Assembly (NCBI RefSeq): GCF_000471905.2
Contig: NW_006494789.1
Span: 3,893,802 to 3,957,801 of the forward strand
Length of the DNA: 64,000 bases
Source: Amborella trichopoda
Taxonomy: Eukaryota; Streptophyta; Magnoliopsida; Amborellales; Amborellaceae
Reading direction: 5' to 3'
A program made the position numbers and the translations under genes. The notes under the pieces were generated by a model. That model did not search any database. It was not told where the DNA came from and was given only the letters and a program-made list of their open reading frames with translations. Position 1 is the first letter of the stretch. Every line of letters begins with the position of its first letter. Positions 1 through 11,312 of the stretch are shown piece by piece.

Positions 1-305
1 ATTGGCCATCAGCATGATCTCAAGAGGGAGGCACAAGGAAGCTTCAAGAGAATGATCGAAATCAAAGAAGAGATGCGTATACTAAGAAAGGAATTCACGG
101 GCCTTGAGACGGAGATGGCTCAGAGGAGGGCCATGGAGGCCTCATTGGTTGAAGATTTTTCCGAACTCGCACAATTGAGTCGAAAACTATGGCGATGGTA
201 GAAGAGACTCAAACGGTGGCGGAACTGAAGGAGCGTGTCCATGGCACCGAGACTTCTCTTGCAACGCGTAATACAGAGATTAATAAGATGATTGATAGTT
301 TCTGA
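1..305 (+). pseudogene. PMD antisense gene, 3' end (element G)
   Basis: The window opens inside a reading frame that runs to a stop at 199-201. A second frame starting ATG at 189 continues to a stop at 303-305, so the end is frameshifted. The peptide is rich in Glu, Lys, Arg, Leu and Met with heptad-like spacing (for example RMIEIKEEMRILRKEF), as in a coiled coil. The same kind of coiled-coil tail ends the PMD gene of element C at 53713-54060, and in both places the gene runs head-on into the 3' end of a minus-strand gag-pro frame. I therefore read this as the C-terminal coiled coil of a PMD protein carried antisense in a Tat-like element. No PMD domain itself lies in this piece, so the identity is by position and composition. 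Confidence 0.62.
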
Positions 306-478
306 ACATATGATTTTCTCTTGCTAGTACTTTCTAAAAGTTTTTAACTGATGAAAAAATTGCTTCTCTCTTTTGATTGACTTCGTTGCATGATTTCGTT
401 CTCTTCTTACTTTTGCTGCACCTCTTGTGATTTCTTTTTTTTTTTAATGCCTCTCAACACTTTTATTGCCCTAAGAGG
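306..478. other. Spacer between convergent PMD and gag-pro 3' ends (element G)
   Basis: AT-rich, T-tract-containing spacer between the stop of the plus-strand PMD frame (303-305) and the stop of the minus-strand gag-pro frame (479-481). It should hold the 3' ends and any polyadenylation signals of two convergent transcripts. No gene is visible in it. The equivalent spacer in element C is only about 28 bp. Confidence 0.5.
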
Positions 479-1575
479 CTAATAACCTAGGCCTTGTTTA
501 TCCCGATGGTGGGCTGCCGCGGTTTGGATATCTTCGAAATGGGGAGTCATTGCTTTTTTTGCGCTTAATGTATGATTGGCCAAGGGCTCATAGTTCATTT
601 TCCTCATGATTTGGTGAGCCTGGTTGATATAGATAGTCTAGTCAGAAGGGGCTTCAACCTCCATTGGTGGCGCATTTACTTCAAGCTCATCATAGATTTT
701 AGTCTCCGACACGAACTCCTTGAGATGTTTTGAAGCGATACGCATGAACTCCAACTGACTCTGGAGACTACGAACTTCCGTTCTTAAGTTTGCTAGGGGA
801 TCCTGCCCTTGAGGGGAAGAAAGTTTCACTCTCCTCTTAAGAGGTTGGGTAAAAGTAGAACTTTCAGCTGGTCACCGGTCCAAGGAGCATCCTCTATACT
901 TATAGCAACTGGATTTTGAAAAATATTTCGCGGTGGTTTTCTCGCCACTTCGGCTTTCAAGAGTGCAATGGGGATATGTAGGACTTTCTGCTGATCCTGC
1001 GTATAGGTGGTCCTTGGAGCCGAGAATTCTATCCCCATGGAAAGCTCAATCTTAGGAACGACCTCTGGTTCATTTTCTGGCCCAGGTGGCCCAGAACTAG
1101 GGGCAGATGATGAACAATCCTTTTTCAAGCGAAGAAGGAGTTTCTTGAGGGATGATGGTTGGGATGTGAGAATGAAGGGTGGTTAAGGGTAAAATTCTGC
1201 CCTGCCTTTCTTCCTCTTTGAACGTGTTCACCAATGTTCTCTTAACATCTTCAACATCTTTATGAGACAAAGACGCTTTCTTAATTGTAGACTTATGGCC
1301 TATATTGTTTGGCTTCTGGGACAACGCCAGATCCGTGAAGTAATATTTAGCATTGACATAGTGAGTTTCAGCCATGAGAATGGTCTTTTCTCAGCATAAA
1401 CCCTATGATGTCTCTCGTCTCGGCTATACTTGAAACATTGGTGTAATGTTGATGGAACCACCCTGTGGTCATGGAGCCATGGCCGACCGAGGAGAATATT
1501 GTAGGAAGTGTCGGTGTCGATTACATGAAACTGGGCATAATCGTTTAGCTCACCGATCTTAAAATGAAGGTGTAC
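479..1575 (-). pseudogene. gag-pro 3' part: half protease and post-protease region (element G)
   Basis: The frame enters at 1575 inside a retropepsin-type protease: the motif [19 protein letters not shown] is readable at about 1483-1550, which is the C-terminal half of a Tat-lineage aspartic protease. The N-terminal half with the catalytic DxGS is missing because the frame abuts LTR sequence at about 1575. Downstream comes the post-protease segment (motif NAKYYF near 1340), then a segment ending about 560 that matches the same part of element C at 54100-54390. The frame closes at 479-481 just after a KQGLGY motif. Frameshifts separate the segments. No RT follows; the next thing is the antisense PMD gene. 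Non-functional relic. Confidence 0.75.
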
Positions 1576-2294
1576 GCCCTCCAGATCCTTGGAGGATCAG
1601 GCGGCATGCATATCGGGTTTCGAGAGAGACACGAGACGTTTGTGAGATTCCTCTCTCGAGAACCTCCTTCGAAAATAGGGGTAAGTCTTACCAACCGGTG
1701 AGAGAGGAATTTAAAGGTGGGTTCGAGACTTACTCTGGCTGACTCGCGTGGGACCCTCAGTAATGAAACTGGATCGGAATCGCCTCCCTCGGCTCGTATT
1801 CTTCTTATTTTCTACTTTCCTGGAATCACACACATATATGGCAATGGTTATGGAACCGATGGGTCAGACCTCAGCCTTTTCCCATTTGATGATCATATGC
1901 AAGCATGCATATTCAAAAAGAAGAAAGAAAGACGGGGGGGAGAGAAGAATTCGACCAAGGGAGATTATCAGAGCAGTGACTAGGCTGGAGGATAATTGAC
2001 ATAACATGGTAGCGAAACGAGCTCTGTAATTGAGACCAGCTCACGGGATTACTACTAGACGCTATTGTTAATATCGACTAGCTAAGCGTGATGGCCACTC
2101 TGTGGTGGTAGTAAAGCGTGCCAAGTGAACCTGGCACGACAACATTACGACTAGACCATAGAACTGCCATGAGATGCTAAACTAAATCCCTCTTAGTCGA
2201 TTGAAAGAGTAGCAAAGGAATTGTTAAAGAGAAGAAGGGAATGGACGGAAGGAGAGAGAAGAAGGAAGAGAGGAGGGAGAATAACGAAGAGGAG

Positions 2295-3020
2295 ATGCAC
2301 TTGGCGCACGACATTACCAATTATTTTAGGAGATGAGAGAGAGAGAAAGCAGTTAGCACTAGGCTTCGTTGGCTGTGTCAAATGAGAAAAGAGGAAGAGA
2401 ACCAACTGGTGCTAAGTCTCACCAACTGACGCTAAGTCTCAACAACTGACAGAAGAAGAGAAGAAAAACTAGCGGGCGTTAAGTCTCACAGACTGATAGA
2501 AGAGGAGAGAGAAGACCAACAGGTGCCGAGCCTCACCAACTGATAGCAAAAGAAAGACAAGACCAACCAGTGCAAGGTCTCGTTGACTGACAAAAGAAGA
2601 GAGAGAAGACCAACTGGCGCCAAGTCTCGCCGACTGATAGAAGAAGAGAGAGGAGACTAATCGGTGCTAGGTCTCGTTGACTGGTAAGAGAAGAGAGAGA
2701 AGACCAACCGTTGCTAGGTCTCATCGATTAGTAGAAGTAGAGAGAGAAGTCCAACCAACACTATGTCTCGCCGACTGGTAGAAGAAGAGAGAGAAGACCA
2801 CCTGGTGCTAAGTCATGCTGACTGATAGAAGAAGAGAGAGAAGATCAACCGGTGCTAAATCTCATCGATTGGTAGAAGAAGAGAGAGAAGACCAATCAAG
2901 GCTAGGTCTCATCGACTGGTAGAAGAAGAGAGAGAAGGCCACCCGACACTAGGTTTCACTTACTGGTAGAAGAAGTGCAAGAAGACCAACCAGCGCTGGG
3001 TCTCATCGATTGGTAGAAGA
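2295..3020 (-). repeat. Hairpin minisatellite array in LTR L1
   Basis: Tandem units of about 45-50 bp. In LTR orientation each has a core like CAGTCGGCGAGACTTGGCGC followed by a CT-rich spacer. The left arm (CAGTCGGYG) is followed after about 8 nt by its near reverse complement, so each unit could form a short stem-loop. This is the same subtype as L6 and L7. Confidence 0.75.
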
Positions 3021-3215
3021 GGAAAGAGATGAGAGAGAAGAGGAAGAGAGAGAAGAGAGAGAAAGAGAGAGATAAGAAAGAGAGAAGAGATGAGAGAGAA
3101 GAGAGAGAAGAGAGAGGAGAGAGAAAAAGAGAGAGAAAGAGAGAAGCAAGAGAGAAGAGAGAGAAAAAGTTACTTGCCTGAAGGGTAGAGGCCCTTTTCT
3201 TCTCTCTCCTCCTTC
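3015..3215 (-). repeat. (GA)n/(CT)n microsatellite in LTR L1
   Basis: Nearly uninterrupted GAGA/GGAGA tract on the plus strand, CT-rich in LTR orientation. It lies between the TATA region and the hairpin array. Most LTR copies have an equivalent tract at the same place. Confidence 0.9.
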
Positions 3216-3321
3216 TCTCTCCAAGACGTACTCACAGGCTCAAGCAAGGAATTGAAATTTTATTGAATCTTCCCATAATCAACCGAAGGCCGAGCGATCT
3301 TTTACATTGAGACAGTGCCGT

Positions 3322-3331
3322 TTATATATAA
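3322..3331 (-). promoter_or_regulatory. TATA box of LTR L1
   Basis: The reverse strand reads TTATATATAAAC. The same element occurs in L3 (18043-18052) and L9 (61461-61469) at the equivalent LTR position, about 100-150 bp upstream of the CT tract, so transcription likely begins just downstream, heading to lower coordinates. Confidence 0.65.
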
Positions 3332-4635
3332 TTGTGCCCAAACATGGGTGGATTGAGCAGAATTAGACCTAATCACTGAAAATTAAGATTTAATTAAATT
3401 AAAAGAAATTCTAAAAATGGGTGCAAAAGGACTGTTTCCCCCTGCCTAACAATGTATCGAATTCCAGAACAGTCCCTGCTGCTGCACGAGATCTTGTGTG
3501 ATCTTCCATGGCTGACTCGAGGGTGTTCTGATACCCGTTTAATCGAAAGATTAATTGCTTCATGTAGGGCTCGGCATGGCGATTGTTTTGATACCAACTT
3601 CGAGCCATGAATCACGTATTTGGGTCATGATCACGAGACTTGAAATTTAGTTGAATCTTTGAAACTTCGGATCGATCTTGTGATTGTTCCTCAATGTTTT
3701 TCTATGATTTCTTTATTGTAGTGCACTGAGCATGCCGTCTCGATCCCGCGGCAACAAATGGAATGCGATTTGGAGCCCAAACGAAGATTTCACAACTTTT
3801 GAGTTTTGGCCGGAATCTGGAATCTGTGGGTGAAAATTTAGTTACTTCATCGGCTTTGTACATACAATCTGACCATTCATCATGTACGGGGTTCGGACCA
3901 ATGGTAGTCTTGGACCTTATGCAGACACTGGAATTGATCTCGCATTGATCCATTGCTCGAGCATCGTGATTTGGTCCATCGAGCGACGCATGTTGCTGTT
4001 GAATTTTCTAGAATTTCATAGATCAGCAACTTCTCTCTAGCATTTCTCCTTGCTCGAACATCGTCTCGAGGCATGCCACATATCAAATTGTTCTTCTTGA
4101 TGAGACGAATTCGCTCATCGAATTTGGGAGCGATCTGACTTGGAACAAGTGAGTTACGGTGCTCAAAAGTGACTGGCCATTACTGTAAAAATAGTCACCT
4201 TTAATGGTGTTTTGGTGCTGTGAGGTCACACGAGAATAGTGTGCGGCCTGTCCTGCTTCAATGTTTTTCTCATATCTTTGTTTTGAAGTGTCCGATTAAG
4301 TGGAAGCTTGGCCTATAGGGGTTTTTGATTGTGATGGATCTAATGGCGGTGGTCCTAAAGTGATTTGAGACACTAAAAATGTAGTTTCAGTTCTAGGGTC
4401 CGTTTTAGGGTGCTAGAGGCCCTTTTTTTTTTTTTTTCGAAAACTGTTAATTTGTGTTCACAACCTTAGACATGTCGGAATATGACAAAACATGGCAAGT
4501 GGTCTTTTGGAGTACTGATAACGATCTTGACCAATTCTAGTGCCATTCTGAGACTGTCAAAATTTTCACTATTTTGTAGGATTTATTGACCTGCTTCTTA
4601 CCAGGGACCAAGGTGTTGAAAAATACGTTCAAACA

Positions 4636-5724
4636 ACTTACCCCACCGAATGTTGTGCTTCAAGAGAAGCGAGAAGGACAATCATTCAAAATGTTTCCTT
4701 TAGCTTTTACTTTTTTCCTTCCCAGCCACAGGACCATGTGAACGCCGAGGAGATTCACGTAATGGTGTAACTAAGCTTTTTAAACGTAGGGATGCATTGT
4801 TTGCGGGTCCATCTGTGGAGAGTTTAGTGGGAGAAGTGACGTTTTTAGGGGAGCTTTTTGAAGTCCTCACCCTCATGCAGACTGTTTACAATTCTAAATC
4901 TTTGGATTTTGTACAGACCTCATCAGTCAAAATCCGACCCATTTGGCAATTGAGTGCCATGTCGAATGGAATTGTTCTCATTTGGTCTGGGTTTGCTTGC
5001 ATCCTCTGGTGTTGATCCACATTTTGAGGATGAGTGGGTGCTCACTGACCCATTATTCCTTGGCTAGGAGGCTACCTCAGTTTGTCGTGGTGACCAGCTC
5101 TAAGTACAACTACCCCTACCTACTGTTGTGCAGCTAGGACAATCACTCTGATTGCCAATCCAAGGTCATAGCTGACTTAACTTCCTTGGGGGGTTTTCAA
5201 CATTTTTTTTAAAGTATGTTGATGACCTTGTGAGAATGATGCTCTTTGTCATGAGACTTGTCTTGCCATCTTACAGTCGGAATCTTTTCCTTGATGCTCT
5301 AAGTTTTGGATCCCTAGTTTTATGCCACCGGAGATTTTCTTCCTTTGAGGGAGGGTTGAAGCTGCCTGTTGAGATGAGTTTTGTATCGACTTGTTTATTG
5401 GTCCAAGCGTCCATTGTAGATTTCGCTTGAACTTGGGAAGCGGCACCATAGGGACGATTCACCAACTTATTTTTATTTTGGAGCTCTTTTACCCATGTCC
5501 TTTTGGCCATGTCCACCCTTTTTGTCCATTTTTACTCATAATGCCCTATCAGGTTTTCACCGCGCCCAGTTTTCATTTATTCACGTAATTGTTTTACTCA
5601 TAGTTTCGTGACCATGCTTGTTCGTCATTTTTACTCATAGTGTTTCCTTGTTTGGGAATACACTATGCCCATTTTCCTTTATTTTATTTTATTTTTTATT
5701 TTATTTTTTTTTGTGAGGACGTGT
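4636..5724 (-). other. 3' UTR, non-repetitive part (element A)
   Basis: No coding region. Immediately next to the LTR (4636-4648, reverse strand CGGTGGGGTAAGT) is the candidate polypurine tract. The rest resembles 23190-24360 of element F and, inverted, 15420-16760 of element B, so it is shared family sequence. An internal T-rich stretch lies at about 5670-5712. Confidence 0.55.
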
Positions 5725-7620
5725 TTAAGGTCATGCCTCCGAGACCTGTGCAAAATAGTTTAACGTCATGCGGCTTGGACGTGCACTATGGTTTAAGGTC
5801 ATACAGCTACATCGTAATGGTGATGGATGGAAGTCTATGAAGGCCATGGAGTAAGTATGGTGGTGGTTTGGCTCACTTGGAAAGATGGCTCGAGGCTACC
5901 TATGAGAAATGCATGATGTATGAAATGTGAGTGGATGATGGTGACCCACTAACTTACATTGAGTATGGATGGCATAATGGTTTGCTATTTTGTGGGCATG
6001 GGTGAGACTCACTGGGGAACGATGTAGGATGATGAAAAGAATGAACTCATTGGGGAGGTAATGAAGGTGGTGCACACACACTAACAGGTAGTTTAGAGAA
6101 GGCTTGTGTGAAAGTGCATGAAAAGGCATGTGCACGTATGTGGTGGCGAGTTTATGGTCATGCCTCCATGACTTGGGTGAAGCAATTTATCGTCATGCGG
6201 CCAAGACGTGCACTATAACTTAAGGTCATACAACTGGACCATGGTGATGTAGTTTAAAAGTCGTACATATAGGACCATGCAGTTTAAGGTCATACAATTA
6301 GAACTTCACTACTATGTAAAGTCATATTGTTCGGACCATGGTACCGAGCCTTTTATCGACATGCGGTGAGGACGTGTACTATGGTTTAAGGTCATATAGC
6401 TGGACAATGGTTATGCAGTTCAAGGCGTATAACTAGAACCATGCAGTTTAACGTCGTGCAACTAGACCTCCGCTACAGTTTAAGGTCGTAAGGTTCAAAA
6501 CATGATGCTCAGCCTTTTATCGACATGTGACTAAGACATGTATTATAGTATAAGGTCATACAGCTGGACCATGCTTATGAAATTAAAGTCGTACAACGAG
6601 GACCATGCAATTTAATGTCATGTAACTAGACCTCCACTGCAGTTTAAGCTCGTATAGTTTGGACCAAGGTGCTGAGCCTTTTATCATCATGCAGCTAAAC
6701 TGTGTACTATGGTTTAAGGTCATACAGCTAGACTGTGGTTATTCACTTTAAGGTCAGGCCGTATGGGCTGAGGCTGAGCAGTTTAGGGCCATGCAGTATG
6801 GACCGAGCCTGAGCAATTTAGGATCATGCAGTATGGACTGAGGCGGAGTAGTTTAGGGTCATGCAATATGGAACGAGGCAAAGCAGTTTAGGGTCATGCA
6901 GTATGGATCTAGGCTGAGATATTTAGGGTCATGTAGTATGGACCATAGCTTAACAGTTTAGCAGTATGGACCAAGGCTGAGCAGTTTAGGGTCATGCAGT
7001 ATGGACCAAGGCTGAGCAGTTTAGGGTCATGCAGTATGGACCGACGCTGTGCAATTTAAGGTGATACAATATGGACCGAGGCTGAGCAATTTAGGGTCAT
7101 GCAGTATGGACCTAGGCTGAGCAATTTAAGGTCATGTAATATGGACTGAGGCTGAGCAGCTTACGGCCATGCAGTATGGGCCGAGACTGAGCAGTTTAGG
7201 GTCATGTTGTGTGGACCAAGGCTGAGTAGTTTAGGGTCATGCAGTATGGACGATTGCTGAGCAGTTTAGGGTCATGCAATATGGACCGAGGCTATGAAGT
7301 TTTGGGTTATGCAATATGGACCGTGGCTGAGCAGTTTAGGGTCTTGCAGTATGGACCGTGGCTGAGTAGTTTAGGGTCATGCTATACGGACCGAGGCTGT
7401 GCAGTTTAGGGTCATGTAGTATGGACCAAGGCTAAGCAGTTTTGGGTCTTGCAGTATGCACCGTGGCTACAGTTTATGGTCATATAGTTTGGAGCATGGA
7501 GTTTAGGGTCGTGCATCTGGACTAGCTAAGCAGTTTTGGGTGTTGTAATATGCACCATGGCGGACGTTTAAGGTCATATAGTTTGGACCATGGAGTTTAG
7601 GGTCGTGCATCTAGACCATT
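5725..7620. repeat. Tandem repeat TR1, 35-bp units (element A 3' UTR)
   Basis: Degenerate array built on TTTAAGGTCATGCAGTATGG. Between about 6740 and 7480 the unit settles to roughly 35 bp, with the core GTTTAGGGTCATGCAGTATG followed by GACCGAGGCTGAGCA. Outer parts (5725-6740 and 7480-7620) are older and more variable. The corresponding array in element B has a 63-bp two-part unit. Confidence 0.85.
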
Positions 7621-7639
7621 TTGTAGGTCACCATGTAGG

Positions 7640-8085
7640 TGGAGCTTCTTAGGGAATAGCCATGTGGTTGGTAATCCGACTCCTTAGGGATAAAATGGCT
7701 AAGACTATTCACAAACTGAGGGCTCAGATGGAAATGGTGGCCTGATGAAGGATGACCAGCAGAAGTGGACCTTGCTGTGGTTTAAAGGGGGTAAGCGTAC
7801 TCTCTGGGTGAAAGTTGAGATTCTATAACAGGTAACCCAACTCCCGGGGGGTAAGGTAGCTTAGTGTGAAGCTGACTCATTGGGGATTGGTGTAGTAAGA
7901 ATGACTCCAACTTCACTGGGGATGATGGGTCACATTATCGGTGTGATTTCTAGTGGGGGACAAGGGACAGCTTCTCAATCCATTGGGGAAGTTACAGTTT
8001 AAGTGCAATGGCCTGGGTGGAGGTCCACTTGGGATGACATGTCTGAACTTGGGTACACAACTCCACTAGGGATAGTGGTAGAGCA
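7640..8085. repeat. Degenerate repeats with GACTCCACTGGGGAT core (element A)
   Basis: Irregular repeats 30-50 bp apart sharing variants of ACTCCACTGGGGAT (for example about 7678, 7872, 7905 and 8060). The equivalent block sits in the same place in elements B, C and F. No ORF of interest. Confidence 0.55.
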
Positions 8086-8094
8086 TACACTACT

Positions 8095-8430
8095 TGAAAT
8101 ACAGCCGGCGCCATGTGTAGCGCTGATGGTTTATTGTGAATATTCAACCGGCGCTAAGTTCTCACTACACAACCAGTGTTGTTCCGCTGGCGTTGTGAAC
8201 GACCCGTGGTATTATTTGAAGACAACCGATGCTCATTGGGGTCATTTTAGAGACATACCCGACGCTAAGTCAACCGAGGCCGAGGTTGTATTTGGAAACA
8301 CACCCAGCGCTAAGTCAACTGACACTAAGGTTGTTTGGAAATTCACCCGACGCTACATCAACCGACGCTGGGGATGGATCGAAATTCACCCGGCGCTGCG
8401 TCAACCGGTTCTGGGGATGGATCAATGAGA
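8095..8430. repeat. GGCGCTRRG-type minisatellite TR2 (element A)
   Basis: Irregular repeats of about 28-34 bp with cores such as CAACCGGCGCTAAG and CACCCGACGCTA. An apparent 141-codon frame across it is a by-product of the repeat period. A second block of the same type is at 9325-9520. Confidence 0.65.
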
Positions 8431-8536
8431 ATTACCTCGATCCTTATGTCGAAGCCCGACCTGGCTCATTGTCGCTTGGCTTCCCTTGGATGCAACTGGT
8501 ATTTCGAGTTTGTGAAGGGCTTTTGAGGGCAGTGTA

Positions 8537-9609
8537 ATCTATGTAAGAGGGTAAAACCCCGTTTTCCTTTATTTTTCACCAAGTGTTAAAAACTTAAATG
8601 CAAGTTTTCTTTAACCATGAGGAAAGAGAACTTGGTTGAAGTTTCTAGCGAGCAGTGGGACTTCAGCAACAGTCTCTGTAGGGAAGGTTCTTCGACAGGC
8701 AGCAGGATTTTGGCAAGGGTTTTGGAGAGAAGACCTTCGGCGTGCGGACTTTGCCCCGAATTTGTTGAAGTTGCAAAGAAAGTAGCAGGGAAAGGAGAGT
8801 CCTCCGAGAAAATTTATGCGACAGCGAAGGAATTCTGGCTGCTATTTTCCTTTCTGGTAGAAAAGGCGGGAAACACAGTAGTGAGCATTTTCGTGCATTT
8901 TAGGAATTTTTCAGGGATTTTTATGGAGTTTCCCTACAGTTGGGGAAGTTTTTTGATATCGCTCGTGGTGTTGCAGAAGTTTTCGGACATTTTCAAGAGT
9001 ATCATCGGGGTTATCTGCACTTTTTGACACTGTTAGTGGTGTCGCAAAGGTTTCTTGGCGAGGTTCTGGTGAAGTCCAGGCCCAAAGGATTGGCGGGAAG
9101 ATTTTCTTGTTAGTTTTCGATCGCGTGGGAGCAATTTCAATGAAAGGCGAATGGTAGTAGGAGGTGGACCGTTAAGGGGGAAGGCGTACGGTTGCTGGAG
9201 GTGAACCATGGCGAGGAAGGTATACGGTTGCTAGAGGTGTACCATCGTCCTTGGAAATCGTGTGACCATCAAGGAGGTGTGAAACCTTAAGTTTTGAAAA
9301 ATGAGGAGTTTCGTGAGGCAAACAGTCACGACAGAGCCGGCGCTAACAGAGGTGTAATTGGCGCTGAGGCAACCAGCGTTGATGGTTTGGAGTGCCGACA
9401 CAACCAGTGTTGAACCTCAAGAAAGGCAACTGACGCTAAGGGCTAGGAGAACAAACGATGCTGGCCTTTGGAGAACACATCCGGCACTGGCTTCAGTTAG
9501 CGCTTGTCAGCACTGAAACTTATCACGACGCGAAGTAAGACACTCGCGTATGGTGGTAAGTCACGTGCGAGGTCCGCAGTGCTCAACGATGAGCTGCGTA
9601 CGACATTTT
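8537..9609 (+). promoter_or_regulatory. PMD promoter and 5' UTR remnant (element A)
   Basis: A degraded TATA-like site (ATCTATGTAAG, 8537-8547) is followed by the conserved GGGTAAAACCCCGTTTT block. Elements B (inverted), C and F have the same arrangement, and in C and F a PMD start codon follows 0.85-0.95 kb downstream. Here the sequence is cut at about 9609 before the start codon. Frames inside it are not conserved and I treat it as untranslated. Confidence 0.5.
9325..9520. repeat. TR2 minisatellite, second block (element A)
   Basis: Repeats of the type GAGCCGGCGCTAACAG and GCAACCAGCGTTGATGG, irregular, about 30 bp. Related, inverted, to 44020-44175 in element D and to 63655-63850 in element F. 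Confidence 0.6.
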
Positions 9610-11312
9610 CTCTCGCTTCTTTTGATCTTTATCTATCTTTCCCGCCCTTCTCATCCCTGTCTTCTCTTTCTCTTCTGTTGTTCTAACATAGCAGGCGATG
9701 TCCGTGCCCTCTCTCTCTTCTTCTGACATAGTTGCTGAAGCCTAATGTCGACTGCATTGTTTCTCTCTCCGTTGTCTAACACAATTGGTGAAGCCTAGTA
9801 CTGATTGTCTCTTTTCTCTCTCCTCTATCTAACACAGTCAGTGAGATTAGCATCGACTGTGTCTTTTCTCTCTCTTCTATCTAACATAGTCGGTGAAGCC
9901 TAACACCGACTGTGTCTTTTCTCTCTACTCTGTTTGACATAGTTGGTAAAACCGAGCACTGACTGTGTCTTTCCTCTCTCCTTTATCTGACACAGTGGGT
10001 AAAGCCTAGTGCCAACTGCATCTATTCTCTCTCTTACGTCTAACACAGTCGGTGAAGCCTAACACAAACGGCATCTTTTCTCTCTCCTTTGTCTGACACA
10101 ATCGGTGAAGCCTAGCATCGACTGCATCTTTTCTCTCTCCTCTATCTAACATAATCGACGAAGCCTAGCATCAATTACGTCTTTTCTCTCTCTTTTATCT
10201 AACACAGTCGGTGAAGCATAACACCGATTGTGTCTTTTCTCTCTCCTTTGTCTAACACATTTGGTGATGTCTAGCGCCCACTGCATCTTTTCTATCTTCT
10301 CTATCTAATATAGTCAGTGAAGCCTAATGTCGACTATATATTCTCTCTCTTCTCTATCGAATACAGTTGATGCAGCTAAGCGTCATTCGCATCTTCACTC
10401 TCTTCTCTATCTAGCACAGTCGGCAATGCCTAACACGGACTGTGCCTCTCTCTTTCCTTTCTTCTTAAAATGCAGCCGGCAATGCCTAACGCCGACTCTA
10501 TCTTCTTTCTCTTCTTCTTCCAACGCAACCAGCAATGCCTAGCCCCGACTTCATCTTTCTCCCTCCTCTCTCCTTTATTCTCTCGTTTCTCACACTCTTC
10601 TCTTCCTTACTTCCCCCTCCTTCTTTCTGTTCCCTTCTTCTCTTGTCTCACTTCTTATTCTTTCCTTATGACCTTCAATCTATTATTCCTTCGTTTGATT
10701 AAGAGGGATCGAGATTAGCCTCTCATGATAGTCCTATTGTCTAGTCGTAATGTTGTTTTGCTAGAATTTTTGTGCCCGCTTTATTGCCACGATAGACAAA
10801 TCATTGTGCCTAGCTAGTCAGTATCGGTAATGACATCTAGTAGTAATCCTGTGAGCCGGTGTGAGTTAGTGAGCCCGTTTTACTATCACGTTAGGCTAAT
10901 TATTTACCAGCTTAGTCACTGTGCTGATCTCCCCGCTTAGTCGAATTCTTCTTTCTCCCATCTTTCTTCACTTATTCTTCTCTTCTTCTTTTGAATGCTC
11001 ATACTTGTGTATGTTCACCAAAGAGGAAAAGGTGAGGTCTGACCCACTTGTCTTATAACCTTTGCCACATATGTGTGATTGCGAAAAACAGGAGAATACA
11101 AGCTAAGGGCAGCAATTCTGAACCAGTTTTATTACCCATGTGAGTTCCAAACCCACCTTAAATTCCCCTCTCACCGGTTGGTAATATTTGCCCTCATTCT
11201 CGAACGAGGTTCCCAAGAGAGTGATCTTACAAGTCTCGGGTCTCCTCGAAACCCAAGATACGTACCGCCGGATCCTCAAAGATCCAGAGGGCGAGATCGA
11301 GGCACCTAACCA
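9610..11312 (+). repeat. LTR L2, truncated 5' LTR of element B
   Basis: The U3, TATA box and first part of the transcribed region are missing. The sequence starts within the CT-rich zone corresponding to about 18350 in L3 and ends with GGCACCTAACCA at 11301-11312. It contains the hairpin array (9690-10545) and the conserved 3' segment. Confidence 0.82.
9690..10545 (+). repeat. Hairpin minisatellite array in LTR L2
   Basis: About 16-17 units of roughly 50-53 bp. Each has a stem-loop core (CAGTCGGTG, 8-nt loop AAGCCTAR, CACCGACTG) followed by CTTTTCTCTCTCC-type spacer. At 9885-9914 the arms CATAGTCGGTG and CACCGACTGTG pair over 11 positions allowing G-U. Other units have one or two mismatches. 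Confidence 0.85.

Larger units (their letters stand above)
1..1575 (-). mobile_element. Element G: internal fragment of non-autonomous Tat-like element
   Basis: Fragment with the 3' end of gag-pro on the minus strand facing the 3' end of a PMD gene on the plus strand. It has the same order and orientation as element C at 53708-55380. It is cut at 1575, where an LTR lacking its terminal ~20 bp begins. No target duplication marks that junction, so it looks like illegitimate recombination rather than insertion. Confidence 0.65.
1576..4635 (-). repeat. LTR L1 (3' LTR of element A)
   Basis: Long terminal repeat, minus orientation. The TG end is at 4635 (reverse complement reads TGTTTGAACGTATTT). 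The CA end is missing about 20 bp compared with the other LTRs and joins gag-pro sequence at 1575/1576. From its 5' end it contains: a U3 similar to the other copies, a TATA box (3322-3331), a GA/CT-rich microsatellite (3015-3215), a hairpin minisatellite array (2295-3020) and a conserved 3' segment (about 1576-2200). Confidence 0.8.
1576..9609 (-). mobile_element. Element A: 3' LTR plus 3' UTR of Tat-like element
   Basis: In minus orientation this holds an LTR (1576-4635) preceded by a long 3' UTR with tandem repeats and the promoter and 5' UTR of a PMD gene (plus strand, about 8537-9609). The remainder of the element, including any coding region, is missing. At about 9609 the sequence changes abruptly to the middle of a plus-strand LTR (element B). 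The block is largely an inverted counterpart of 12225-20019 in element B. Confidence 0.7.

Noticed and set aside
3003-3224. Leu/Ser-rich membrane-like frame (and similar ones at 18143-18418, 33596-33847 and 46632-46823)
   Set aside because: Products of CT microsatellites, which translate to Leu/Ser repeats in any copy.
8003-8428. 141-codon frame over TR2 repeats
   Set aside because: Repeat-driven; not preserved in the equivalent blocks of B, C or F.
8617-9027. 136-codon frame in the PMD 5' UTR of element A
   Set aside because: No counterpart frame in elements C or F, so treated as untranslated leader.
4636-9609. Interpretation of the LTR as about 8 kb long
   Set aside because: The 5' ends of L6 and of solo LTR L8 both fall at TGTTTGAA with flanking duplications, so the LTR is about 3 kb and the repeat-rich sequence beyond is 3' UTR.
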